The notes below the pieces were generated by a model. The model was not told the DNA's origin, did no database searches, and worked only from the letters and a program-made list of their open reading frames with translations. A DNA stretch of 64,000 nt from Thunnus maccoyii (Eukaryota > Chordata > Actinopteri > Scombriformes > Scombridae), in the NCBI RefSeq assembly GCF_910596095.1, contig NC_056552.1:17433111-17497110 (forward strand). Direction: 5' to 3'. Of the stretch, positions 26,521-42,900 are shown piece by piece. A program made the position numbers and the translations under genes. The first letter of the stretch is position 1. The number at the start of each line of letters is the position of its first letter.

Positions 26521-28635
26521 ATGGATACGAAGATAAAGGTAGGCTCTTAATATATTTTGTTTTAACTGTTAATTATTATTTTAAAAAATCACATTATGGC
26601 TTCAACTCTAAATCCAGTTTATTTTCCAAAATACTGCATTGTAAGGCATTGCAAATAAAGCAAACATTATTTTATTCTGCAGGTACCACAGGCCCTGAAA
26701 GCTAAAGTCATGCTGTGGTGAGAACTGTCCACAGTCCACATTATGTTTGTGTTGATTTACAACTTGTGACTTGCATAATAACTTAATGTCATGTCTAACC
26801 CTGAAACCTTTCCCTTGGTGTTTTCAGGACAGATGTAAGCTACCATGACATGGAGAAGATCGATAAAATGCAGTCCATTCCTGACCTGGAGAGGTTCCTG
26901 ACCCAATTTATGAGCAGAAAAACATCCTATACACAAACACACACACATCACTGACATGTATTTTTCTGTCACACTTCTTCTCTTCTGTGACAGCGCTCTA
27001 TGTGGTGTGTTTCGAGTTGACCTTCCCGAACCAAGAAGAGCAGTTCAGCTGGAGTTGTATGTCCAGACTGTGCTTTTTTGCAAGGAGTGCAGCTTCAAAA
27101 AGGAACAAACTTCTGCTCTCCTGTCCATCATCAAGTCCATTCATGAGGCTAACATAGGCAAGTTAAGCTTATGTTATCACTGCAGTGGGGCTGGTAGGTT
27201 AAGGTGGGAAAAGGCTTTGAGTACAGATGATGTGGAAAATCAATTATGTGAGACCATATGTTCACCATATATTTACATACCAATACTAATATTTTCTGTC
27301 CAGAACATTTCAATATTTAATAATAAGTCAGAATACAGTGTATATAGTCTGTATAGAGTTTTCACAAAATGACATCGTTATAGATAATGCATTTAAATGT
27401 GCTTTAATTTCATGTGGGATCCGTTTGAAACTGCTCTCTTGCAGAAACGCCGCTCAACAACATAGAACAGTGTTTTGAATACTGCAAGGAGCTTCTGCTC
27501 TGTCACTCAGTCAGGGTGTGTAACGCAATCAACACTCGTAAATCTCCATCACTGTATTGAAAATTTCTGTTTTTCATCTGTATGTTTCCCCGTCTCTCCT
27601 CACTGCAGCGACCTCCGTTCAGTATCAATCTCTTCAGCTCTGAAGAGGTGAACTGCATTTTTAAGTACATCCAGAACAGCTACATAAGACACTACAAACT
27701 CTACAAATATATTTTCACTCCACAGGTAAGAGTGGGAAATTACAATCATTCTACACAAAGTATTTCAAGCAAATTCTGCTACCGTATATTTTTGATGTTA
27801 TACTCACCAGTTATAGAGATCAGTTTCTAGATTTTTTGAGGGAGTATCATCATTTTTTTTCTCAATTTAATCACAGGTCAAACTTGATCTGTCTTTGACT
27901 TACTCTGGGATTCCAGACCAGGATGACCAGACTATGAAGTCTGATCCAGGTATTTACTACAGGTTTATTTGAAGTTATTTAAGGTAGCATGGAAAAGGTT
28001 AAGAAAAAGGTTAAGGGACAGCATGTTGAAAGTTAATCGACATTCAAGCTCTTATTTCATGATAGAAAAATATTATTAAAAAATTACATTTGACATCGTG
28101 ACACTGTAAACACTTTAAACCCACAAATATAAAAAGTACTTCCACCTTCTTGCACTTAACATATTCGATCTATTTTGTTTTTCTTTATATACAGTATATT
28201 TTTTGACATTTTAGACCTACTTGGACTAGATTTATCAATAATTTGAAATACTTTCTTTTGTACCAAATGCTGAAAACGTGATAGGAAAAGAAGCAGAAGC
28301 AGTACTGAAGACAGACAGGTGTCCAGAAACACATGAAACATCCATCACAGAGCCAGAGGGAGCCACACTCGGTAGGATCACAAACCAGGACTTAGTGTAA
28401 CTGTGCAGAAATAACCGTAGAAGTCAAATGCACATATAATAGTGTATTGCACAGTAACTGCTTCATTTCCTAATTTTCAGGTTCCAAGTCAGAACTGAAG
28501 GCGCTGATAGAACAAGAAGTCAGAGAGCAGATGACGCTTGTGTCCGGACAACTCGATCAGCGGGTGAAAGAAATTGCAGATCAACACAACTGCGTGCTAG
28601 ATTCTCTACAGCCCAACCACAAGGCCAAAAAATAA
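26521..28635 (+). CDS. cfap119: Cilia and flagella associated protein 119 (CCDC189 family)
   Basis: Axonemal protein family (C16orf93/CCDC189) linked to sperm and motile cilia. Exons: 26521-26538, 26683-26717, 26828-26893, 26994-27157, 27445-27515, 27609-27725, 27877-27949, 28285-28371, 28481-28635, giving 261 aa. Recognisable family phrases are the LPEPRRAVQLELYVQTVLFC helix region, EQTSALLSIIKSIHEANIET, RRPPFSINLFSSEEV and RHYKLYKYIFTPQVKLDLSL. A short coiled-coil C-terminus (ELKALIEQEVREQMTLVSGQ) ends KAKK. Intron 4 begins with GC (ATAG|GCAAGT), and the reading frame across it confirms this. Exon 3's donor (AGAG|GTTCCT) is weak but is the only one that keeps frame. The order cfap119-phkg2-rnf40 matches human 16p11.2. 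The first Met was chosen because the upstream sequence has stops. Confidence 0.9.
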
Positions 28636-29496
28636 TGATAAGAGTTCCTTTTAGCTTTTCTCATTCAGACATACATGCTTATTTCCAAAAAGCACTCAAA
28701 CAAAATACAATGATTCAAACTTAAATATTAGTTTTATTGTCAATAAAGCCTTTTTATTTAAATGTACAATGTATAGCTGCATTTGTACTGTACATTTCTC
28801 AGGCAGGAAAAGTGCTCCTTATTAAAAGAGAAGAATGAACTGAGCGTGGAATGATGTTGGTTAGTTTCAATAGGAAATACAGTCATAGTTAGTATAAGTT
28901 GGTTTCCATGTAAGGAATGTCTACATGCATGACAGCTACAGGATTTTTCAACCAAAAAACTCCAAATACCGTACTTGAATGTCTCACACCTGTACTCTGG
29001 TATTGATTTGTAACACTGGAATATCTGTAAATCTGAGCTCTAATACAGTACAATACAGTGTTTATATAATAATCTATTAAATAGCTAATCACAGTGCTTT
29101 TAATGTCCACTTCAGCCACACAGTGCTTAGAGATGCATCTTCTGATGATCAACAGTTAGAATTCTAAATACATATAAATGTGCGTATATATGACGTGTTT
29201 GTGCAGCGTGTCTCTACCGCACTGCAAACATGATGACCTGACATGAAGAGTTTAAAACAGCCACAAACTCGGTTTAAAAGGCAGATAAGGAACATTGAGT
29301 TGTGCATGCTTATCTTGAAATTTCTCACTTTCTCTCACGGTGCGCATTAAGGCATACAAATATCCCGGTCCCTGAATTCCTCATCTTAGAAATTAAACAC
29401 AGTAACTCGATGAGACAAACTTTGACATGACAGCACATGCAAATGAATTAAAAAAAAAAAAAAAGATCAATGTGGTTAGGAATGAGGTCAATTTTC
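28636..29496. other. Shared 3' region of cfap119 (+) and phkg2 (-)
   Basis: The short cfap119 3'UTR ends at an AATAAA at 28742-28747. The phkg2 3'UTR reads leftward from 29496 and may end at - strand AATAAA sites at 28753-28758 or 28733-28738. No further gene is seen. Confidence 0.55.
28733..28758. promoter_or_regulatory. Interleaved poly(A) signals of cfap119 and phkg2
   Basis: TTTATT (28733-28738), AATAAA (28742-28747) and TTTATT (28753-28758) alternate, giving signals on both strands within 26 bp between two convergent genes. Confidence 0.6.
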
Positions 29497-32182
<2,686 letters not shown>

Positions 32183-33925
32183 GGTCACAGCATATAAATC
32201 TATGACAACGAGAAACTGTCAGCCACATGTCTCACTTTGTGACAATCCTGCATGGTTTGTTTAATAAGAGGAACTGCTGAGCTAACTCCTGACAAGGAAG
32301 TGTTTTGTTCTGCATGAGTTTAAGTCTGGCTAGCTGCACATTGTTAGGGTTTGCTTAGTTCATATTCATCTCTCTCCTGTCTACTGTCATTTACAGATAA
32401 TGCCCTTGATCCATCTCGACAGCTAGCTAGCTCTGTCTTTGCTTTGGCCTTGCTGCAGCGGCTGGTTCACTGACCGTACAGGAAGTTTTACTCACCGTGT
32501 ATACAATCAAACAACAAATGACGGACACAAATGGATCAATATAAAACCGCCATCTCGGTGCGAGGAAGCTAATGCAAAGCCATAACTGTGCGTGGTTCTG
32601 CAAAGTCAGCTAGCAAGCATCTGAACACTGTTTACATTCCTGGCAACAGTTTATTACTAAAACCTGTAACTACAGAGTGTGTCGGTGCTGCCGCCAAGAG
32701 GCCGGAGGGGGGACTGCAGCATGGGTGGATTTATTTATTTTAATGGTATTTTCAGGATTCTTCTATTAACATAAAAAATAAGTCAGAATTTACCGAGTAT
32801 TAGGGCCACACTGAGAGAAAATATTTTTGAGATTACGTGAAAAAAATCGTAATGTCAGATATAACCAGCGGCAGCCTTGCGGTCGATCACTTCCAGGTTT
32901 TTCCTTTTCCACAAAAAGAGGCAGTTTCTTCCAAATCAGTGTCGTTCTTTCTTCTGAATAGACACATTTGTTTAGTCCTGACACTAACAATAATCTGGTG
33001 CTCCTGTGGCAAAAGATTAAGTATTTCGTTAATTGTGAAACCCATATTTACTATGGTATAACTTTACAAGATGCTCCACATTCCTCATTTTAAGCAGGCG
33101 ACAGACTTCTCCTCTCATTTCCCCCCTTACATGTGCTATTGCGTTTTTTCTCTTAATAACAGTTTATTCCCATAAAATTACGTTTTTTTAAATGTAAAAT
33201 TACTTCATTATTCTTGTAATATTACCGCTTCATTCTCACAATCTAAAAAAATCCTCTCAGTGTGGCCCTTATATTCCGTCGTAGTACGAATTAATTGCAT
33301 TTTAAGGAAAAATATATCTCAGATAGATGTATAGTTTTGTTTTTAAAAATAATTTCTCGACAAAAAAAAACTCAGCGGAAGTGCACTTTCGTCATTTCTT
33401 GTAGCTTCTCTGATGTCATGAGTTACATTTTAATTCGTTCCTTGTGAAGGTTTGTAACGTTAATATTGGTCAGAAAAACGGTTTATACATTTCTGTTCAT
33501 GTACATATTTTGTCTTTTACATGATATTACATGTGTAGCGGTGGGAAGCGAATAAGAGGGCCCACCAGAAGTTATTAAATGCGCTGAACAAAGAGCGCCG
33601 TTTAGCTTAGCTGGGTGAATTAACGTTAGCATTAGCTTAGCTCGCTAATGTACGTTAAGCTAAGCAAAAATGCTAAATTAACAATTGGTTCGTCAGCAGT
33701 GTGTAGCAGAATAACAGTACAGGAACGCATATTTTCATACGAACATCAGAACAGCAGTATAATCAGCTAAGATTAATGGTCCTGCTCTAGTAATGAAAAG
33801 CAAGGCTAATGTCGTTGCCCACTGACATCAAATGAATGAGTTCGACTTGTTATTACTTAAAACTATTACGTTAACAACAATATTTCACGTTATGTAATGC
33901 TTTCTCTCTTGTAGGGGAAGGAAGG
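32183..33925. promoter_or_regulatory. Divergent phkg2/rnf40 promoter region
   Basis: 1743 bases separate the two start codons. GCTAGC/GTTAGC-type hexamers occur at about 32335-32440, 32568-32615 and especially 33600-33680, with GCGCCG nearby. The rnf40 start codon sits 12 bases after a TTGTAG acceptor (33909-33914), so rnf40 has a spliced non-coding leader beginning around 33420-33680. The middle part (32760-33360) is AT-rich with no gene. Confidence 0.5.
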
Positions 33926-36900
33926 ATGTCAGGTGCTGGGGGAGGAAAACGTCCCTCAGGAGGGGACAGCCCCCCTGGCCCCCCTGAGAAGAAGAGCAAA
34001 AAAGAGGAGAAGACCACCACCACTCTCATTGAGCCCATACGCATCGCTGGAGTCTCTTCTACGGTGAGTTATTTGGTGCCTCTGCCCTCACAAATCATCC
34101 TCTGTTTTATATATGTAATGTTGTTTTATATATGTAATGTTAATGTTATATATTTGTTATGTATGATCTTTACTTGTTTTTAAGCACATTGAGTTTACAC
34201 TTGCCATATAAAATGTGCTATATAAATAAATTTGACTTGACTTGCAGTCCACTTACTACCACCTCTGCTCAAATGACTTATAGAGCTCATTTCTAATATC
34301 CCTCTTATTTCTTCAATGCAGGAGGAAATGGACATGAAGGTGCTCCAGTTCAAGAATAAGAAGCTGTGTGAGCGCTTGGAGCAGAGACAGACGATGGAGG
34401 ATGAGTTACGAGAGAAAATTGAAAAGCTGGAGAAGAGGCAAGCCACTGATGACACCACCCTGCTGATTGTCAATCGCTACTGGTCGCAGGTATGACTGCA
34501 CATTTGATTACAGTTTTGTTACCCAATTAAACCCAATTGTCATGTCAAAGCCATATGTAAACCAGGTGGTCAAATTAACTGTACATAATGTGGCACACAT
34601 AAATGCTATCCAACCCTTTATTTGTTTGTGTGCATGTAAACATACCCAATTAGGAGTGTTGCACACTGTGTTAAGTCTATCTGTGAAAGTACCACTGTAA
34701 TTGTAGTCAAAAGATCATACAAATTGCTTGACTCAGTTTTGTGAATGGCACTCTTCCTGATTGTTGCTGTACAAGAAATAAAATACTAAATCCAAATAAA
34801 TAAATCCATGATAATGCTTTGTCCAGAGAGGATAAACACTTCCTCTGATCTTTGTGTTTCTGATTTGCAGTTGGAAGAGGATGTGCATGTTCTACGCAAA
34901 CGTATTGAGCCAGAAACTCCGGTGGCATCCGCCCCTGTCCCGCCGTCTGCTCCTCTCCCTGACCCTACACCAATGGAGGAAGATGGTGTCAGTCTGGCCT
35001 CACCAGCCTCTGCTGTGCCTCCACCTCCACTCCCAGAGACACAGAATGAGGGGGAGCAGCCAGAGCAGCAGCAGCAGGAGGAGCGTCAGGAAGAGTGTCA
35101 AGAGCAGCAGCAGCCGCCTCCTCCTGATGGGTCAGAAGAGTTGTTGACACCCACAGAGCCACCACAGAACTCAACAACAGGTAAGCAGGTTTTTTGTGGA
35201 ATTCTCCTTTACTGACTGCGTCAAGGACTGCTATAATCTGACTGTTGACCTTACTCATTCATTCTTTATAAACAGTAAACAAATTTCGCTTTAGCTTGTT
35301 CATAACAATTCGCCATTAGCTTAACCAGTGCACTGTGCTTGTGTAAAATGTACCAGCAGTAGATGAGACACTGCTGACAAAGCAGTTGAAAATATTGCTT
35401 TTCTACATGTTCATGCTTGTTGTACAGGTGATTTGATAGAGTACTCTTACTGGCTTTTTACTAAGGTTTATGAAGGTTTCATTGCTTGTGCATGATACCA
35501 TACATGATATATACAGGTTACCAGTTCCCATTCTCTCCCTACTAGCTCCAGTCAGATGTTCGAAGCAGAGAAAGTACATGTGGTTTGTGTTCGTCATGAT
35601 TATTATGTACAGTATGAAATTTCAGCGGTGGTGTTCAGCATTTATCAGCGGCACTGCGCTACTGTTGAAAGCATATAGGGGAAACACTCCCATCAGTCTC
35701 ATAATTCTTTTTGTTATTTTGCAACTGTTGTTTACTCTTGTAGCTAACTTTGTGAAAATTTTGCAACAAGACTGATTCAAACTAATGTTATACACAAGAA
35801 TATATGCAAATGAAAGCGCATGTATGTGCTGGAAAATGACATTAAAATGTCTAATAGAATCATAATTTGATTAGATGTGAATTCACTCAAAGTGAAAACA
35901 CCTCCAGTTAAGTTGAAGGAAAAGGCAGCACAGAAGCAGTATCACTGAGACGATACATGGCAACTGTTTCAGCTTCTTTTGCATGTTTTGGCAGCCTCTC
36001 CTGGCAAAAAGCATGTAGAATTTAATGTTATCATAAAGTAAGACTATAGTGTTAACACATGTACTTTGCTTTGTGAGAATTTGAAAAAGGCTCTGTCTTT
36101 GCATCTGTCAGGAAGTCAGTCCAACCGATTCAGATTGTCTTTACAGAAGACAAAAAAAAGAGTTTTATGACTTTCATCATATTATCACCTGCTCTCCTGA
36201 CCAAACCTTCATATCATCATCTCCAAATGTGTGCAGATGCATCGCCGCCCCCTCCTCCTCTAAGTGAGAATGCCAAGGGTTTCCTGGCCACACTGGAGCA
36301 CAGCAGCGAGGAGGAGCTCACCCTGCACCTCCAGGACCGCATGCAGTTCAGTAAGGAAGCCATCTCCTGTCTGGTCTGTGTCTTCGACAGGCTGCACAGC
36401 CGCATCGATGACATGTCCAAGCAGGTCCAGGCTGCAGGTAAATCATATTCAATAAATTAATGACACGCACACATTTTACATCCTACAGCAAAACTAGTGT
36501 GATTATTAAGTGGTGGTATAAATGTGAGCAGGGTGTTTTTGACACTCGACAGCTCCACTCTAATTGGGCACTGCTAACTTGATTTTCATTGGCAGCATGT
36601 GAGGATGAGAGCCAGTCTGAGATCATCAATGTGAACCACACTCTGATGGAGGAGAACAGTCGACTGCGAGACCTGGCCACTCTCCTGCAGGGTCGACACC
36701 ACAAGATGTCCATGGAGGTATGATGTCCTTGGCGCTGTAAACTGGTGTGAGAGTGTGTGTGTCAGAAATGGTTGTAGTATGTGAATGAGAAAATAGTAAA
36801 AATGTCTATTTGTGTTCATAACCATTGCTTTTGGTGTATACTTACCACATGGACACACAGACTTTCTGCTAGGGAGCTGACGGGGTAAAGTCCATTTAAT

Positions 36901-39900
36901 GTCCGGTCCATCTGATTTGGACATTTGCGTTCTCACATACAGCTCCTCCAGGTAATGTCCAGATAAGTTCAAGGTTGCAGTGCATGTGTGAAAGGGACTA
37001 TGCTTTGCCCTTGTTGCAGTACAATGAGTTGGTGGACAAGGTGACCAGCTCTGAGACCAAGGTGTCTGAGATGGAGACGACAGTGGAGGACCTGCAGTGG
37101 GACATTGAGAAACTCCGCAACAGGGAACAAAAGCTCAACAAACATCTAGCAGAGGCCATGGAGCAGGTGCGTTAGTATGATGTTGTCTGTGTACAACTTG
37201 TGTATCTGTGCCTTTTTTTCCAGTATGTGTATGCTTTATTTCTCTGTAAGGCGTAGGCTGATGATGTTGTTACTTAAATGTTATTATTCTGCACTCTGTG
37301 TATGAGTCAACAATGATAAAGTTCGAAGCATCAACATGAGTCAAGCGAGCTGCTCTTTTTCATGTACATCTTGCTGTCAGTGCGTGCATTGATGGAGTGA
37401 TACACTCCGTCAATGCTATCTGTGTAAGAAGAAAATAAGCATTGTGTGAATGATGTCGTAAGATATTAGTAGATGTGATGTGTGTTGTGTGTGTTGTTTT
37501 TCCTGATGTTCTTTCTTTCTTTCTTTTTTTTAACCTGTGTTCTTCTGATTGCTATCTGTAGCTTAAGTCTGGATACAGCAGCACTGGCAGCTCAGGTGGG
37601 CTTCCTGGAGGCCAGATTACATTGAACATTCAAAAGGTGAGCATTCACAGAAAGTTATCAACTTTTTTATTGTCCAGTTTAATATCTCAGATGCAAGTTT
37701 TGCATAACTGGAGAAGTGCCATGCTGGCAAAACGTTGTTATAACTTGCACATTTCTTCTATGTATAACTTGTGGTCTTTGTTGTCATCGTAGTTTGAGAG
37801 TCTTAATGCAGAGTTGGAGCACAACCAGGAGTTAGCTAATAGCCGCATGGCCGAGTTGGAGAAACTGCAGCTGGAGCTCCAGGAGGCTGTGAGGGAGAGC
37901 GAGAAACTCAAGGTAAAGATATAATCTCTGACTGATAGATTGGAAGCACTGATAACACTTCACCTTGTTGTCGAGAACCCAATTCATATTCTTGAGGCAG
38001 GTGCTTTTATTTTTTTTAACGGTTGACATTATGGTATGAGCCAGTGCATTGTGGTAAGACACTTTTGATGCTCTTTTTTTTAGATGGACTTGCGGAATAT
38101 TCCAGAGGAGGTTGTGAAGGAGACCCTGGAGTACAAATGTCTGCAATCTCAATTCTCCCTGCTGTACAACGAGTCACTCGGGGTGAAAACCCAGCTGGAT
38201 GAGGCACGGGCTCTCCTGCTCACTGCCAAGAATGCCCACCTCCGACAGATTGAGCACATGGAGGTAAATTTTATAGATCGAAGTTGATCTCATGAGAAAA
38301 AATGACTGTAATTCATCAGAGAAAATATATGACCTCTGTTATTTTTCCTGACTGCACTTTGAATGAAGCCTTGTGTCACTGTTCCAACACAACACCTTAA
38401 ACCTGTATTTGTGTATTATGCTTGGTAACATGGTCAACAATGCCTTAATGTTTTCAACCGTTCAGAGTGATGAGCTTTCCCTTCAGAAGAAGCTGCGGAC
38501 TGAGGTCATCCAGCTGGAGGACACCCTGGCCCAGGTGCGCAAAGAATATGAGATGCTGCGCATCGAGTTTGAGCAAAACCTGGCAGCCAACGAGCAAGCA
38601 GGTACCTGTCAAAACACACCCTCGCATCAATCAAGAAGTCTCTGAAGAGGGAGAGGAATCATGCCACAGTATGGTGCATTAGGATAAACTGTGTTTACAA
38701 ATTTATAACTGTATTTAGAGATTGATTATGTTTACTGAAGTGCAAGGTTCAGTTATCAGATTAGTGCAAACACGTTTGTAAATTACAATAATTTTAGGAA
38801 GATACACAGGTGAATACTAAGCAACACAATGATCAGCAGAGGAAGATGTTTTTATGAGCTGTTAGCACAGGTTGTGTTTGTGGGAACAGTGCATGTTATG
38901 TCACTTGTATCATGATGTCATCCTGGGTAGCATCATTTACAGCACCAGACAATGTTGAATGACTCAAAACAAAACCACACATTGAATGTTCTCTCTATAT
39001 GTCTGGCTTTCATCTTTTTTCTCAGGACCAATCAACAGAGAGATGCGACATTTAATCAGCAGCCTTCAGAACCACAACTTGCAGTTGAAAGGTGATGTGC
39101 AGCGCTATAAAAGGAAGTTGCGGGAAACACAGATGGAGATCAACAAGGTAGATGACGTGATTCATAGGCAAATGGTTGCAGTGTTTCATTGATACTTTTG
39201 GTAGAGATACATTTCCTCTAAATCATGTCAAGTTTGTTATCAGTGAAATAATGATGGTAATTGTTTTATGTTTTTTGCTTTGTCAACAGTTACGTTGCCA
39301 GAGTGGCGACACAGGGGTACTGATTCTAGAGGAGACAACGAGTGACAGCATCGACGTGAAGAAAGAGGAGGATGAGGACCAGGAGGAGGAAGAAGAGAGG
39401 AGGAAGGAACTGGAGAGACAGCGGGCCAGAGAGAGAGAGAGGGAGAGGGAAGCTGAGCGAGAACGAGAGCGTGAGCGTGAGAGAGAGAGGCAGCGCAGCG
39501 ACGAGCTGAAGAGGAAGGACTCAGACACACTGAAGATGCTCAGAGTAGAACTCAAGTAAATCCCCCTTTGACTCAACATCATTTTCATTTTATAAACAAT
39601 TTTTACACGTTTGCCCCAAAATCTAATTTCTTCATGTTTCAATCTCTCCATTGCTGGAAAAACAAAGTCAGTCTCCATCACCTGCTTAGATTTGTTCAAA
39701 AATATCTGACAGCCGCACCAACAAAGTTTTACTGGCAATCATGTCATTAAGCAAATGTGTGAATGTGGGCTTAGAAGCACTCAAGTAGTGTTGTTGCCCA
39801 GCTCTGAGTCAATAGCATATAAGGGAAACACACGTAAGTTATTAACTAAAAGAAAGGAATTTTATTTAACAGAGCTTAATTTAGTTTAACAAATGTAACA

Positions 39901-42900
39901 AAAATGTTGTTTCTAACAAGTGAAACTGGCAGGAAGACACGCTGCCAGGTTAACTAAGATAACACCAAATAAAATATACAAGAAATCAAAGAAGTCCAAC
40001 GTAACACAACGAGGTGCCAGAGAAGAGGGAGCCACCACACTACCTGTAGACAGTGGACAGCTCCTTCCAATTCCTTGATGACCTCCAGCTCCAACTAACC
40101 AGGAACCAGCAACACTGAAAGACAACACACACACAAGCCCTGGCAGAGGCCCTGGGGCCATCACACCAGTCACACTGATGTAATTGCTAATGGTAACGTA
40201 ATCCCTTTGTCTTCTTTAACCCCTTCTGCTCATCAGGAAAGCCCAGGAGTCCCAGAAAGAGATGAAGCTCCTATTGGACATGTACAAGTCGGCTCCAAAG
40301 GAGCAGAGGGACAAAGTGCAGCTAATGGCAGCTGAACGCAAATCTAAAGCTGAGGTTTGTTCTTAAGCATCTTGTCTGTCAGTCATACTTTTGCACTTTT
40401 TTTTTTTTTGCATGTAACAAAAAGCTCTTGGTCAAACTATTCAAACAGAAATGCGTACTTCCAAGTTACAGTCGATCCCTAATATCTCCCGTCTCTGATA
40501 TCAAATCAGGTGGATGAGTTGAGGATGCGAGTGCGAGAGCTGGAGGAGAGGGAGAGGAAGGAGAGCAAGAAGCTGGCTGATGAAGATGCCCTCAGGAAGA
40601 TCCGAGTGGCAGAAGAGACCATTGAGCATCTACAGAAGAAACTCGCTGCCACTAAACAGGTATTTGTTCCGTAAGACCACACATTATGTTCCCCTTAGTT
40701 TCCTGAATGAATAATTTTTTCTTAAGAATTTTAGACCTGCACAAACATGTACATATACACCAGAAATTCATATGAACGAACCGCTTGTGTTAATAATGAA
40801 AGTAGAGCAAGTATCACATTTGCTTAAGAGAGAAGTTCTCCTAATCTTAGATGAACAAAGGGGAATTGAAACCTGACGCTTTGGCCTTTCATTTGAATTT
40901 CATCAGCTGGTCATGGTCACGCTCGTCTGGTGGTAACATTTAATTTTGTTACAGCATGTTTTGTTGTTTTGATAACTTTATTTTCATAGATAGTTTTTCC
41001 TCCAATTTCTATCTGTAATGTATTTAATTTACCGACATCCAATTGATGATCATGGCAGCAGTGTTGTTGAAAAGAGTAAAAAAGAAAATCCACTGCAACC
41101 ACTTTGATCTCTCCTTCACACAAATTGTAACTTAACAAAAAAGTTTTAAAAAATATCTTTGCTGATTTAAGATTATTCAAAAGATAGTAAAATCATTGTA
41201 AAAAAGAAACACCTTGCCCACACAAACATTTGCCAGGAGTCATTGTCATAAACTTTTTAAAACAAGAAGCTACCATTATCACATTCTAGTTTTAATAAAG
41301 TCCATGATTGTTCATTGTTTTTCCTCCAAGTCTCAATTTCTGACAGTATAACTCTTTAAAGCTGTGCCATTTGTCATTTGTTAAATTTCTGGCACAGTAC
41401 ATGTCTGATTTGATCTATTTTTGAAAAATTTCCATCAAAATAGTTGCAGCTCTTGCAGCAAATGAACTGAGAATTCAAAAACACTTGTATGTAAAAATCA
41501 AGTTGAGAACTTTGTAGTCTTTCATAGATGACACCTTAAGAAAATAAGTCAATTCTGTATCTTTTTTTGTCACTTGAAAGTATGACATTTTATGGGGAGA
41601 AAATGCAAAAATCTTTCTGGGTGGGGGCGAATCTTTTTTGGGTGAGTCACCCTGATAAATTCTGAGTATGTAAAACACTGTCAGATCTGAGCTCACTCAC
41701 CTTGTTTTGCTCTTGTAAACTATGAGACACTTGTGTGGAATTTCATTAGTAAATCAGAAAACTGAGGGAATAAGAGGGCAGGCTGTTGTGAGATGTACAA
41801 TATAAAACTATTATCTGGCTTGGGTCCAATGTTGGTTAAGTAATGTCATTGTAATTCTAAAACTTGAGCTGCGTGAATAGTGGATACACCCAGATTAGAT
41901 AATGTAATACTCTTGTCACGATAATATTCACTGTTGACCCAAGTGAGTTATTAAATGTGATAATTGTCAGGCTTAGAGGCTTATTAGTTAATACGAATCA
42001 TATTGTCCTCACCCAAAGAGTCTTGAACATTTACTGTTATAGTTTTGTGTCTGTGAACTCTGCTACAAAGCAAATAACTGCTCTAAGATCACCTAAAAAT
42101 GCAGATTGGTGTTCATTAGCACTGAGAATACAATTAAACCAAATACCAAGAATGCCACCAAGATGAAAAAATGTGTTTTAAGTTGTTGAACTGTTGTTCC
42201 ATACCATTTTATGAGTAAAAAGGAGACAGATGTTGAGATCTGATAGCCTGCAGCTCCTCATGCATGGGAGGTCTAGCAGAACATAATTAACAGAAGGCGA
42301 AACACAGTCTGGACTGATACTTATTTATCCGGCTCTTTAATCTTGACTTCTAACCTGGTACGAAATAAAAGTACAACAACTAGACTGTTTTAGACTTGGA
42401 TGTTTTCGATTTGTTCCCAGCAGTTGCTGGCTGCCAGAAATTCAGCTTTGCTAGATGACAGATTGCCAAAACGATCCAATAAACAAGCTAGTTGAGAGTT
42501 CATATGACTTTGGTTTATAGGCCCTAGTTGGCTTATAAGTGGGCAATTTCAACCAAAATTAAGTCAATGCAGCAAAGTCAAATTCATAGCACAGAAAACA
42601 GGTCAGGTGTGATTGCCTCTCGAGATGAATAGGCCAATGAAGGGGTAATGTAATTAAAACCATCAGCTAATACAGTATGATATTAGCACACTCAGATCCA
42701 ACTACTTGGCAAGTTGGTGATCCTGCAAACTAAAGTGTAATAAAGAGATTTGAGATCTTTCATTCGATCTGTTTTCATTTCGACATTTCTGCTTTTTATT
42801 TAGTAGTAGTAGGGAAGAGTAAATGCAGGCGATTCCATTTTGAATGCGTAATGAGGGCAATAAATGGTCTTAATTTATTTCAAATGCTGTTTTTCACACA

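Noticed and set aside
39283-39738. 151-codon - strand ORF, Ser/Arg-rich
   Set aside because: It is the antisense shadow of the Arg-Glu repeat in rnf40 exon 12.
39880-40170. Possible insertion in rnf40 intron 12 (CTGGCAG...CTGCCAG)
   Set aside because: Only a 7-9 bp inverted repeat was seen and no convincing element ends, so it is not called as a transposon.
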